Assembly: GCF_006716885.1 (NCBI RefSeq)
Contig: NZ_VFPU01000003.1
Coordinates: 62,001-126,000 of the forward strand
Length of the DNA: 64,000 nt
Source: Ornithinimicrobium humiphilum
GTDB lineage: Bacteria > Actinomycetota > Actinomycetes > Actinomycetales > Dermatophilaceae
Reading direction: 5' to 3'
Positions within the stretch are counted from its first letter, which is position 1. Every line of letters begins with the position of its first letter. The notes beneath the pieces were generated by a model. That model was not told the DNA's origin. It saw only the letters and a program-made list of their open reading frames with translations, and did not search any database. Below are positions 1 through 8,187 of this stretch, in pieces. A program made the translations under genes and the position numbers.

Positions 1-1379
1 CGACCTTCGCGATGACCCTCGAGGAGGGTGTCGACGGCGAGGCCTTCGGCGAGGAGCTGACCTCGCACGTCGAGGAGGAGCTCGTCGAGGGCGCGACCAT
101 CACCGCCAGCGCCGGGCAGCAGATGGGCACCAGCGAGCTCGAGGTCGTCGTGCAGGCCCAGGACGAGGACGACCTGCGCACCGCCGCCGAGGCCGTGACC
201 GGGCTGCTGCAGGAGGTCGGCGCCGCCGACGTCACCAACAACCTCACCGACACCGTCCCCTCGCTGCGCGTCTCGGTCGACCGCGCCGCCGCGGCCGAGG
301 TCGGCCTGACCGAGGCCCAGATCGGCCAGCTGGTGCAGGCCGCGACCGACGGCGCCCAGGTCGGCCGGGTCGAGTTCGACGCCCAGCAGGTCGACGTGGT
401 CGTCCGCCAGGGGAGCGCCGAGGACCTCGACGCGCTCTCCGCCCTGGAGGTCGCGGCCACCGCCGACGGCGAGCCGGTCACCCTCGGCGAGCTGGCCGAG
501 CTGGAGACGGTCGAGGAGGCCGTGACGATCACCCGCGTCGACGGCCTGCGCGCCGCCTCGGTGACCGGTCGCCCGACCGGTGACGACCTCGGTGCGCTGA
601 GCGGCGAGATCGGCGACCGGCTGGAGACGCTCGACGTCCCGGCCGGCGTGCAGGTCGAGCTGGGCGGCATCTCCGCCGATCAGGAGGCGGCCTTCAGCGC
701 GCTGGGGCTGGCGCTGCTCGCGGCGATCGCGATCGTCTACCTGGTCATGGTGGCGACCTTCAACTCGCTGGTGCAGCCGCTCATCCTGCTCGTCTCGGTG
801 CCCTTCGCGGCGACCGGCTCGATCGGTCTGCTGCTCATCACCGACAAGCCGCTCGACGTCGCCTCGATGGTCGGCATGCTCATGCTCGTCGGCATCGTCG
901 TGACCAACGCGATCGTGCTCATCGACCTCGTCAACCAGTACCGCGTCCGCGGCCTGCAGCGGACCGAGGCGCTCTTCGAGGGCGCCCGTCACCGTCTGCG
1001 GCCGATCATCATGACGGCGCTGGCGACCATCCTGGCGCTGACCCCGATGGCGCTGGCGATCACCGGCGGCGGTGCGTTCATCTCCCAGCCGCTGGCGATC
1101 GTCGTCATCGGCGGCCTGATCAGCTCGACCCTGCTGACGCTGATCCTCGTGCCGGTCCTCTACGAGCTCGTCGAGCGCGGCGCGTCCTGGGCCTCCGGCC
1201 TGCGCGGCCGTCGCGCGGAGAAGAAGGCGCAGCGCGCGTCCGACCGCGGCGACGGCCGCCGGTCGCGACGCGGCTCGCCGCGCGCTTCGTCGCGGGCGCA
1301 GCCGGTCGGCGGCCCGCACCAGGGTGGTGGCGCTGGCGGCGCCGGCGACGCCGGAGGTGCCGCGCCCGCCGGCGCCTGA
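1..1379 (+). CDS. RND (AcrB/HAE1-type) multidrug efflux permease, C-terminal part, cut by window edge
   Basis: The reading frame is open from the first complete codon (position 3), so the true start lies outside the window; the first ATG at 12 is internal. About 458 residues remain. The first ~220 form a periplasmic-type docking/pore region. The remainder carries the second-half membrane block, including the stretch ending RLRPIIMTALATILALTPMA, which is typical of AcrB-like proton-driven exporters. The last ~60 residues are an unusual basic and Gly/Ala-rich tail (RGRRAEKKAQR onward) with no obvious domain. Such proteins export drugs or lipids across the inner membrane using the proton gradient; the substrate cannot be told. 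A convergent BCCT transporter gene follows, separated by a large inverted repeat. Family call is firm, specificity unknown. Confidence 0.88.
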   Translation, partial: TFAMTLEEGVDGEAFGEELTSHVEEELVEGATITASAGQQMGTSELEVVVQAQDEDDLRTAAEAVTGLLQEVGAADVTNNLTDTVPSLRVSVDRAAAAEVGLTEAQIGQLVQAATDGAQVGRVEFDAQQVDVVVRQGSAEDLDALSALEVAATADGEPVTLGELAELETVEEAVTITRVDGLRAASVTGRPTGDDLGALSGEIGDRLETLDVPAGVQVELGGISADQEAAFSALGLALLAAIAIVYLVMVATFNSLVQPLILLVSVPFAATGSIGLLLITDKPLDVASMVGMLMLVGIVVTNAIVLIDLVNQYRVRGLQRTEALFEGARHRLRPIIMTALATILALTPMALAITGGGAFISQPLAIVVIGGLISSTLLTLILVPVLYELVERGASWASGLRGRRAEKKAQRASDRGDGRRSRRGSPRASSRAQPVGGPHQGGGAGGAGDAGGAAPAGA

Positions 1380-1410
1380 GCACGGCATACCCCGGTGGCG
1401 CGGAGCGCGA

Positions 1411-1494
1411 CCCACTCCCCACACGTCGTTGTCGTGATGGACCGATGCATCAGGCCATCAGGACAACGACGTGAGGTGAGTGCGCGGGAGTGGG
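1411..1494. terminator. Nested inverted repeat, likely bidirectional terminator
   Basis: Perfect 12-base arms CACGTCGTTGTC (1422-1433) and GACAACGACGTG (1462-1473) enclose shorter ATGG/CCAT arms (1437-1440, 1455-1458). Outer 9-base arms CCCACTCCC (1411-1419) and GGGAGTGGG (1486-1494) flank them. The structure lies between two convergent genes, so a terminator for both is the simplest reading. There is no T tract, as is common in high-GC actinobacteria. Confidence 0.6.
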
Positions 1495-1543
1495 CCGGAC
1501 CAGGGCGTATGCCGTGCCGCCAGGCGGACGCGCGCGTCAGCGG

Positions 1544-3217
1544 TTAGCGGTCGGAGGCGGCCTGCCGCTCGGCCTCCGCGACCTGAGCCTCGGCACGCTC
1601 ACCCTCGACCTCGCCCACCGGCTCGTCGACCGGAGCCAGTGCCGCCTCGCCCGCGGGCACGACGCCGCGCTGCACGACGAACTTCTCCTGCCGCAGCGCC
1701 AGGAAGAGCGTGACGAGCATCGCGAAGACGAGCACGAAGATCGGCAGGCCCATCACGGTGATGACCTGCTGCAGGGTCTCCAGCGCCTCGTCGCCGCCGA
1801 GCACGATCAGGCTCGCCGCGATCGCACCGAGGGAGATGCCCCAGAAGGCCCGCTGGCGCACCGGGCCGGCCTCGCCGTCGCCCGAGCAGAGCATGTCGAC
1901 GACCAGCGAGGCGGAGTCGGCGGAGGTCGCGAAGAAGAGGGCGACGACCACGATCGCGACGCCGGACACCAGCGTCGCCGCCGGGAAGTTGTCGAAGAAG
2001 GCGAACATCGCCAGCGGCACGCTCTCGGCCACCGCCGCCGACAGCGGACCCCCGTCACCACCGATGCCGTCGATCTTCATCGCCGACCACCCGAAGACGA
2101 CGAACCAGATCAGCGTGAAGACCGACGGGGCGATGAGCACGCCCGCGACGAACTCCCGCACCGTGCGACCGCGCGAGATGCGGGCCAGGAAGATGCCCAT
2201 GAACGGCGACCAGGTCACGGTCCACGCCCAGTAGAAGACGGTCCAGCTGCCCTGCCAGCCCCAGCCGTCCTCCTTGTTGAACTCCGCCATCGCGTCGTTC
2301 CAGAAGGCCAGCCGGACGACGTCCTGCAGGTAGAGGCCGAGGCTCTCGAAGAGCTGCCGCAGCAGGAAGACGGTCTCGCCGAAGACCAGCACGAAGATCA
2401 TCAGGCCGATGGCCATGCCGATGTTGATGTTGGAGAGCCGCTTCACCCCCTTGTCGAGGCCGGCGACGATCGACGCGGTCGCGACCGCGGTGAGCAGGGT
2501 GATGATGAGCACCCGCACCCAGACGGCGTCGGGCACGCCCAGCAGCTCGGTGAGCCCGGCGTTGATCTGCGAGGTGCCGAGCCCGAGCGAGACCGCCAGG
2601 CCGAAGAGCGTGCCGAGCACGGCGAAGACGTCGATCGTGCGCCCGACCGGCCCGTGGATGCGCTCCTTGAGCACCGGGTAGAACGCCGAGGAGAAGCGCA
2701 GCGGCAGGCCCTTGCGGTAGACGAAGTAGCCGAACGCCAGCCCGGGCAGCGTGAAGATCGCCCAGGTGTGGATGCTCAGGTGGTAGAGCGCGATGCTCAT
2801 CGCGTTGCGCGCCGCCTCGACCGAGTAGGGCTCCACGTCGCGGAAGGGCGGGTCGGCGAAGTGCGACATCGGCTCGGCGACGCCCCAGAACATCAGCACC
2901 GTGCCGATGCCACCGGCGAAGAGCATCGCGAACCACGACAGGTTGGAGTACTGCGGACGGTCGTCGTCCTTGCCGAGCCGCAGCTGCCCGTAGCGGCTGA
3001 ACGCCACCCAGACCAGGAAGATCACCCAGGCCGTCACGCCGAGGATGAAGAACCACCCCAGGTTGGTCACGATCCAGTCGCGGCCGTGGCCGAAGGCCGT
3101 CCCGATCGGCCCCGGAGCAAGCAGCAGGAGCGCCAGGATGACGATCATCAGGCCCGCGGACCAGAAGAAGATGTAGGGGTCCGTCCGCAGCCCGAGGCGC
3201 CGCGCGAGGTCTCTCAT
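1544..3217 (-). CDS. BCCT family betaine/carnitine/choline-type transporter
   Basis: 557 residues with about 12 membrane segments. The BCCT signature is present in the middle: a Trp-rich stretch WAWTVTWSPFMGIFLARISR, preceded by the TM-region motif GGIGTVLMFWGVAEPMSH. These proteins take up zwitterionic quaternary ammonium solutes (glycine betaine, choline, carnitine) with Na+ or H+, usually for osmoprotection; the substrate here is not resolved. The start at 3217 is chosen because GGAGAG precedes the ATG at a proper distance. The open frame extends 30 codons further upstream without a good ribosome site. The C-terminal ~45 residues are charged and cytosolic, the kind of tail that senses osmolarity in BetP, but no homology to it is evident. 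It stands alone. Confidence 0.9.
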   Translation of the reverse strand: MRDLARRLGLRTDPYIFFWSAGLMIVILALLLLAPGPIGTAFGHGRDWIVTNLGWFFILGVTAWVIFLVWVAFSRYGQLRLGKDDDRPQYSNLSWFAMLFAGGIGTVLMFWGVAEPMSHFADPPFRDVEPYSVEAARNAMSIALYHLSIHTWAIFTLPGLAFGYFVYRKGLPLRFSSAFYPVLKERIHGPVGRTIDVFAVLGTLFGLAVSLGLGTSQINAGLTELLGVPDAVWVRVLIITLLTAVATASIVAGLDKGVKRLSNINIGMAIGLMIFVLVFGETVFLLRQLFESLGLYLQDVVRLAFWNDAMAEFNKEDGWGWQGSWTVFYWAWTVTWSPFMGIFLARISRGRTVREFVAGVLIAPSVFTLIWFVVFGWSAMKIDGIGGDGGPLSAAVAESVPLAMFAFFDNFPAATLVSGVAIVVVALFFATSADSASLVVDMLCSGDGEAGPVRQRAFWGISLGAIAASLIVLGGDEALETLQQVITVMGLPIFVLVFAMLVTLFLALRQEKFVVQRGVVPAGEAALAPVDEPVGEVEGERAEAQVAEAERQAASDR

Positions 3218-3326
3218 GCTCTCTCCGTCCTGACGGGCACGCGGAGGCGTGGTCAGGTGGAGGGAGGTCGTGTCGAGAAGGTCCCCCGCGGTCCCGTCAT
3301 CGGCCAACCAGGGTCACGCAGGTCGG

Positions 3327-3352
3327 CGGGGCTGTCCACCCCAACAGCCCCG
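3327..3352 (-). terminator. Hairpin downstream of the zwf homologue
   Basis: Nine-base arms CGGGGCTGT (3327-3335) and ACAGCCCCG (3344-3352) around an 8-base loop, 78 bases past the zwf stop codon in the direction of transcription. It would separate zwf from the BCCT gene that follows on the same strand. No T tract. Confidence 0.5.
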
Positions 3353-3429
3353 GGGGTATGCCGCACCGCCGGGTCGGCAGGGGCCGCCCGGCACGGTCCT
3401 GGGGAGCCTGGGACCCCGAGAGCGCCGAC

Positions 3430-4809
3430 TCAGCCGGGGACGGTCCCCCAGCCCTCCGGACCGTCCGAGCCCGCGGCATACTCCTCGAGCTCGACCTTGC
3501 CGTCGCGCCACGCCTCGAGCACCGGCTCGACGATCCGCCAGAGCTCCTCGGCCTCGTCGCCGCGGATGGTGAGCAGCGGGTCGCCGTCGAGGATGGCACC
3601 GAGGATCTCGCCGTAGGGCAGCATCCGGGCCTTGCCGAGCTGGGCCTGCAGCTCCTTCTGCTCCAGCACGAAGGGGTCCCCCTCGGCGTTCATCGACAGG
3701 TCGAGCACGACCGCGCCGGGCTTGAGCTCGAGGACGAGCCGGTCGTTGGCGTCGGTGTCCTGGAGGCCGGTCGGCACGTGGGCGGGCGGGCGGAAGGTGA
3801 CCACGACCTCCTTGCGGGCCTGCCCCAGGGCCTTGCCGGAGCGGAGCACGAAGGGGACGTCGGCCCAGCGCGCGTTGTCGAGCTGGACGACCAGCTCAGC
3901 CAGCGTCTCGGTGCCCCGCGAGGGGTCGACGCCCTCCTCGGCGGCGTAGTCGGGCACCTCGCGGCCCTCGAGGGTGCCCGCGGTGTAGCGCGCCCGGCGG
4001 GAGGAGGCGACCGGGTCGTGGCGCCACGGGTGGACGGCCCGGAGCACCTGCGCCTTGAGCGAGCGCACCTCCTTGGCGTCCATCGTCGCGGGCGCCTCCA
4101 TCGCGAAGAACGCCAGGATCTGCAGCAGGTGCGACTGCAGCATGTCCATGAGCGCGCCAGCGCCGTCGTAGTAGCCGGCGCGGCCCTCGAGAGCGAGCGT
4201 CTCGTCGTAGAGGATCTCGACCTTCTCGATGTGGTCGCGTGACCAGATCGGCTGGAGCAGCCGGTTGGCGAAGCGCAGGCCCACGAGGTTGAGGATCGTG
4301 TTGACGCCCAGGAAGTGGTCGATGCGGAAGATGTCGTCCTCGGGCACGACCCGCAGCAGCTGGCGGTTGAGCTCGCGGGCGGTGTCGAGGTCGTTGCCGA
4401 AGGGCTTCTCCAGCGCCAGCCGGGTGCCGCGCGGCACGCCGATCCGCTCCAGGAGCGCGCAGACCTGCACCGTCACCGACGGCGGGAGGGCGAAGTAGAG
4501 GACCAGGGGGGCCTCGACCTGGTCGAGCAGCGCCCGCAGCTGCCCCTCGTCGAGCGCGTCCGTGCGCACGTAGCGTGTCTCCTCCACGACCGGCCCGGCG
4601 GCCGCCTCGTCGAGCTCGGCCTCGGCGAACGCCTCCCCCACCCGGGTCGACCAGTCCTCGTCGGAGAGCTCGACCCGGTCGGCGCCGACCACCCGGACGG
4701 CTCGCTCCGGCTCGACCGACAGGAGGGTCCCGAGGCCCGGCAGCAGCAGGCGTCGGGTGAGGTCGCCGGAGGCGCCGAGGATGACCAGCGTCGTGGGTGC
4801 GTGCGGCAT
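3430..4809 (-). CDS. zwf: Glucose-6-phosphate dehydrogenase homologue (divergent)
   Basis: 459 residues. The N-terminal Rossmann motif GASGDLTRR (12-20), the EKPFG motif (134-138) and the glucose-6-phosphate dehydrogenase active-site region RIDHFLG (162-168) are recognisable, as is the catalytic His in DMLQSHLLQ (His226). The Lys that normally follows in the family's RIDHxLGK signature is Val here (residue 169). The enzyme would oxidise glucose 6-phosphate to the lactone with NADP+, the first step of the oxidative pentose phosphate path. A lactonase-family gene lies 0.6 kb away on the same strand but is separated by an opposing gene. Start is one of two nearby ATGs (4809 or 4818); 4809 keeps MPHAPTTLVILGASGD. 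A function on another sugar phosphate is possible given the Lys change. Confidence 0.82.
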   Translation of the reverse strand: MPHAPTTLVILGASGDLTRRLLLPGLGTLLSVEPERAVRVVGADRVELSDEDWSTRVGEAFAEAELDEAAAGPVVEETRYVRTDALDEGQLRALLDQVEAPLVLYFALPPSVTVQVCALLERIGVPRGTRLALEKPFGNDLDTARELNRQLLRVVPEDDIFRIDHFLGVNTILNLVGLRFANRLLQPIWSRDHIEKVEILYDETLALEGRAGYYDGAGALMDMLQSHLLQILAFFAMEAPATMDAKEVRSLKAQVLRAVHPWRHDPVASSRRARYTAGTLEGREVPDYAAEEGVDPSRGTETLAELVVQLDNARWADVPFVLRSGKALGQARKEVVVTFRPPAHVPTGLQDTDANDRLVLELKPGAVVLDLSMNAEGDPFVLEQKELQAQLGKARMLPYGEILGAILDGDPLLTIRGDEAEELWRIVEPVLEAWRDGKVELEEYAAGSDGPEGWGTVPG

Positions 4810-4870
4810 GCGTCCCATCCTCGCAGCGCCCGGCCGACCGCGCCGGTCGCGGCGATACCCTGGCTGGGCC

Positions 4871-5410
4871 ATGGACACCGTTCTGGCCGGCGCGACCGGC
4901 AGCGAGGGCTTCTTCTGGGAGCGGCACGGCTTCGCCGTCGCCTTCGGCTTCCTGCTCCTCGTGGCCATGGCTCGCGGCCAGGCGACCTACTGGATCGCGC
5001 GGGTCGTGACCGAGCAGACGCTGCGCCGCACCGCCCCGACCACCGGGTGGAAGGCAGCGGTGCACACCTGGCTGTCCGGGGAGGGCGTCGCCCGGGGCCG
5101 GGCGTCGATCCACCGCTGGGGCCTGGTGGTCATCCCGCTGTGCTACCTCACCGTCGGCTTCCAGACCCTGGTCCTGGGTGCCGCCGGACTGCTCCGCATC
5201 CCCTGGCCGACCTTCACCCTCGCCCAGCTGCCCGGGGCGGCCGCCTGGGCGCTGATCTACAGCACGATCGGCCTCGCCGTGTGGGCCGCCGCGGTCGGTG
5301 CGCTGGCCCGCGAGCCGCTCGCGATCGCGGGCCTCGTCGCGGTCGTCGTCGTGGTGGCCAGCACCGTGCTGTGGCGCCGCCACCAGCGGCGCGCGGTCGA
5401 GAGCGTCTAG
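4871..5410 (+). CDS. Small integral membrane protein, DedA-like
   Basis: 179 residues, about four hydrophobic segments. The N-terminal stretch FAVAFGFLLLVAMARGQATY, followed by WIARV, resembles the region of actinobacterial DedA-type (VTT) proteins that reads AR-Q-TYWLGR. The rest of the protein lacks enough signature for a firm family call. The C-terminal end is basic (RRHQRRAVESV), probably cytoplasmic. It starts 61 bases from the divergent zwf start; an in-frame upstream extension would run into zwf and is rejected. Function not known. DedA relatives are linked to lipid flipping and membrane-potential maintenance, but that should not be assumed here. Confidence 0.6.
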   Translation: MDTVLAGATGSEGFFWERHGFAVAFGFLLLVAMARGQATYWIARVVTEQTLRRTAPTTGWKAAVHTWLSGEGVARGRASIHRWGLVVIPLCYLTVGFQTLVLGAAGLLRIPWPTFTLAQLPGAAAWALIYSTIGLAVWAAAVGALAREPLAIAGLVAVVVVVASTVLWRRHQRRAVESV

Positions 5411-5417
5411 CGGCGCG

Positions 5418-6407
5418 TCAGCCGGCCCAGGTGGGTGCCGACCAGGCCACGCTGTGGCCGGTCTCCTCGAGCAGGCCCTCGTCCACCGCCCAGACGTCGA
5501 CGGCGTCGTCGCGCTCCGCCGCCACGAGGAGCAGCCGCCCCTCCGCCCCCGGCACCCAGCCGACGAAGCGTGGCCAGCTCGCCACGACGACCTGCTGCCG
5601 CAGGGCCAGGGCGCCGACGACGTCGACGGCGAGGACCGAGACGGTGTCGGCGCCCCGCGTCGAGACGTAGACGTGCGCGCCGTCGGGCGCCACGACGATC
5701 CCGCCGGTCGTGGTCTCCCCCGGCCCCGGGCCCTCCGGCGTGGTGGTCAGGGTCTGCGCCACCTCCCAGGCGCCGTCCTCGCGCCGCAGCGTCGAGACGC
5801 TCTGGTCGAGCTCGCCGACGACCCACGCCAGGTCGTCCCTCCCCGGGGCGAGGGCGAGGTGGCGCGGCCCCGCGCCCGGGGGCATCTCCACGTCCCCGGT
5901 ATGCCGCAGCTCGCCGTCCTCGATCCGCACCTCCCGCACGCGGTCGGCTCCGAGGTCGCAGACCAGGAGCCGGGCGTCGTCGAGGAAGACCGACTGGTGG
6001 ACGTGCGGGGCGTCCTGCCGCTCGTGCGGCCCGTCGCCGGTGAAGGACAGCGACGACACCGGCTCCAGCGACCCTGCGTCGAGCAGCCCCAGGCTGCCGC
6101 TGCCGTAGCCGGAGGCCACCAGCCACCGCCCGTCGGGCGAGACCGCCAGGTGGGCCGGCCCCTCGACGCCGGCCGCGGCGGTCGCGACCACACCCTCCCC
6201 GGGGCGCACCCTGGCGACCCGGGAGGCCGACTCGGACACGGCATATACGTCCTCCGAGAGGGGGTCGCGCACCACCCAGGAGGGGTCCGCGAGGTCCGCC
6301 AGGGGCTCGGGGTCGCCGAATCCCTGCTCGGTGAGCGTCACCCGTGCGAGGCCGCTGCGGCCCTCCGGCCGGTCGCTCGTGTATCCGCCGAGGTAGAGGG
6401 TCGTCAT
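5418..6407 (-). CDS. Lactonase family seven-bladed beta-propeller protein (6-phosphogluconolactonase-like)
   Basis: 329 residues built from repeated ~45-residue units, with the family markers APHVHQSVF, GAGPRHLALAP and a C-terminal PRFVGWVP. This matches the YbhE/Pgl-type lactonase fold rather than the DevB/SOL type. The likely role is hydrolysis of 6-phosphogluconolactone, consistent with a zwf homologue nearby. Many members of this propeller family are uncharacterised, so a different lactone is possible. There is no signal peptide, so it is cytosolic. Two ATGs compete (6407 and 6416); neither has a strong ribosome site, and 6407 gives the conserved start MTTLYLGGYT. It is divergent from the malic enzyme gene. 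Confidence 0.78.
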   Translation of the reverse strand: MTTLYLGGYTSDRPEGRSGLARVTLTEQGFGDPEPLADLADPSWVVRDPLSEDVYAVSESASRVARVRPGEGVVATAAAGVEGPAHLAVSPDGRWLVASGYGSGSLGLLDAGSLEPVSSLSFTGDGPHERQDAPHVHQSVFLDDARLLVCDLGADRVREVRIEDGELRHTGDVEMPPGAGPRHLALAPGRDDLAWVVGELDQSVSTLRREDGAWEVAQTLTTTPEGPGPGETTTGGIVVAPDGAHVYVSTRGADTVSVLAVDVVGALALRQQVVVASWPRFVGWVPGAEGRLLLVAAERDDAVDVWAVDEGLLEETGHSVAWSAPTWAG

Positions 6408-6471
6408 GCCGCCCATCGTGGCAGCGGGACTCGGCCGTCACCACCGGACCGCACGGTCCTAGAGTGGGTTC

Positions 6472-8187
6472 ATGGGCAGGGAGTACGACCAGGACACGAC
6501 CGTCGGCAACAGCGTGCTGCGGATCCGCACCCGCGGGCGAGCGGTCCTGTCGAACCCGATGACCAACCGCGGCACGGCCTTCACCTCCGAGCAGCGCGAG
6601 CTGCTGGAGATCGACGGGCTGATGCCCACCGGCTTCACGACGCTGGAGAACCAGACGCGCCGGGTCTACGAGCAGTACCGCTCCAACAAGTCGATGCTCG
6701 GCAAGTTCCTCACGCTCAACGCGCTGCGCGACCGCAACGAGGTGCTCTTCTACCACCTGCTCTCCTCCCACCTGGAGGAGATGCTCCCGGTCATCTACAC
6801 GCCGACGATCGGTGAGGCGATCGAGCGCTTCAGCTCGACCTACAACCGCCCCCGCGGCGTCTTCCTCTCCATCGACCATCCCGAGAAGATGGAGCAGGCC
6901 CTCAAGAACTACGGCCTGAGCGCCGAGGACGTCGACCTGCTCTGCGTGACCGACTCCGAGGGCATCCTGGGCATCGGCGACCAGGGCATCGGCGGCATCC
7001 AGATCGCGATCGGCAAGCTGTCGGTCTACACCGCCGCCGCCGGCATCCACCCCCGGCGCACCATCCCGGTCGTCCTCGACACCGGCACCGACAACCTCGG
7101 GCTGCTGTCCAGCGACCTCTACCTCGGCGAGCGCCACGGTCGGGTGCGCGGGCAGCGCTACGACGACTTCATCGACCAGTTCGTCCAGACGGTCACCACG
7201 CTCTTCCCCCACGCGATGATCCACTGGGAGGACGTCGGCACCGCCAACGCCTACCGGATCCTCGACCGCTACAAGGACGAGGTCTGCACCTTCAACGACG
7301 ACATCCAGGGCACGGCCGCGGTCGTGCTGGCCGCGCTCCTCGCGGCGGTCGACGTCACCGGCATCGACCTCGAGGACCACCGGATCGTGGTCTTCGGCGC
7401 GGGCAGCGCCGGCATGGGGATCGCGGGCCTGGTGCGCGACGAGATGCTCCGGACGGGGCGCTCGACGACGCCGGAGGACGCCTACTCGCGCTTCTGGCCG
7501 ATCGGCATCCAGGGCCTCTACCTCGAGGGCGACCACCGGCTGCACGACTTCCAGAAGCCGTGGGCGCGCAGCCGGCTCGACGTGGCGGGCTGGGACGTCA
7601 AGGACCCGTCCTCGATCGGGCTGCTCGACGTCGTGCGCAACGTCAGGCCGACCATCCTCATCGGCACCTCCACCAAGGGCGGGGCCTTCACCGAGGAGGT
7701 CGTCCGGGAGATGGCGGCGCACACGCCGCGGCCGATCATCTTCCCGCTGTCCAACCCCACGAGCCGGGCCGAGGCCACGCCCGCCGACGTGCTGGAGTGG
7801 ACCGACGGGCGGGCGCTCATCGCGACCGGCAGCCCGTTCGAGGCGGTCGACCACCAGGGCGTGCGCCACACGATCGCCCAGTCCAACAACGCGCTGATCT
7901 TCCCGGGCCTGGGCCTGGGCGTGGCCGCCTGCCGGGCCAACCGCGTGACGCCGGGCATGATCTCGGCGGCCGCCCAGGCGCTGGCCGGGCTGGTCAACAC
8001 CTGGCGTCCCGGTGCGCCGCTGCTGCCGAGCATGAGCGACCTGCGCCTCGTCTCCGCGACCGTGGCGATCGCGGTCGCCACGCAGGCCGCCGAGGAGGGC
8101 GTGGCCGAGCGGCCGCTGTCCGACCCGATCCAGCAGGTCTACGAGCGGATGTGGCAGCCGCGCTATCCCGAGATCGAGGTCATCTAG
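6472..8187 (+). CDS. maeA: Malic enzyme (NAD-type, MaeA/SfcA-like)
   Basis: 571 residues, the size of the large NAD-dependent malic enzymes. The substrate-binding region has YTPTIGEA, with the catalytic Tyr, and the Lys-containing GKLSVYTA. The signature TFNDDIQGTAAVVLAA and the dinucleotide-binding GAGSAGMGI follow in order. It decarboxylates malate to pyruvate with reduction of NAD(P)+, linking the citric acid cycle to pyruvate. Cofactor preference is inferred from length and similarity only. Its end overlaps the end of the convergent MFS gene by 8 bases, so no terminator fits between them. Confidence 0.93.
   Translation: MGREYDQDTTVGNSVLRIRTRGRAVLSNPMTNRGTAFTSEQRELLEIDGLMPTGFTTLENQTRRVYEQYRSNKSMLGKFLTLNALRDRNEVLFYHLLSSHLEEMLPVIYTPTIGEAIERFSSTYNRPRGVFLSIDHPEKMEQALKNYGLSAEDVDLLCVTDSEGILGIGDQGIGGIQIAIGKLSVYTAAAGIHPRRTIPVVLDTGTDNLGLLSSDLYLGERHGRVRGQRYDDFIDQFVQTVTTLFPHAMIHWEDVGTANAYRILDRYKDEVCTFNDDIQGTAAVVLAALLAAVDVTGIDLEDHRIVVFGAGSAGMGIAGLVRDEMLRTGRSTTPEDAYSRFWPIGIQGLYLEGDHRLHDFQKPWARSRLDVAGWDVKDPSSIGLLDVVRNVRPTILIGTSTKGGAFTEEVVREMAAHTPRPIIFPLSNPTSRAEATPADVLEWTDGRALIATGSPFEAVDHQGVRHTIAQSNNALIFPGLGLGVAACRANRVTPGMISAAAQALAGLVNTWRPGAPLLPSMSDLRLVSATVAIAVATQAAEEGVAERPLSDPIQQVYERMWQPRYPEIEVI

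Noticed and set aside
1490..3616. Antisense open frame of about 700 codons over the BCCT gene
   Set aside because: No recognisable protein features; low-complexity His/Asp/Arg/Glu composition typical of the reverse strand of GC-rich membrane genes.
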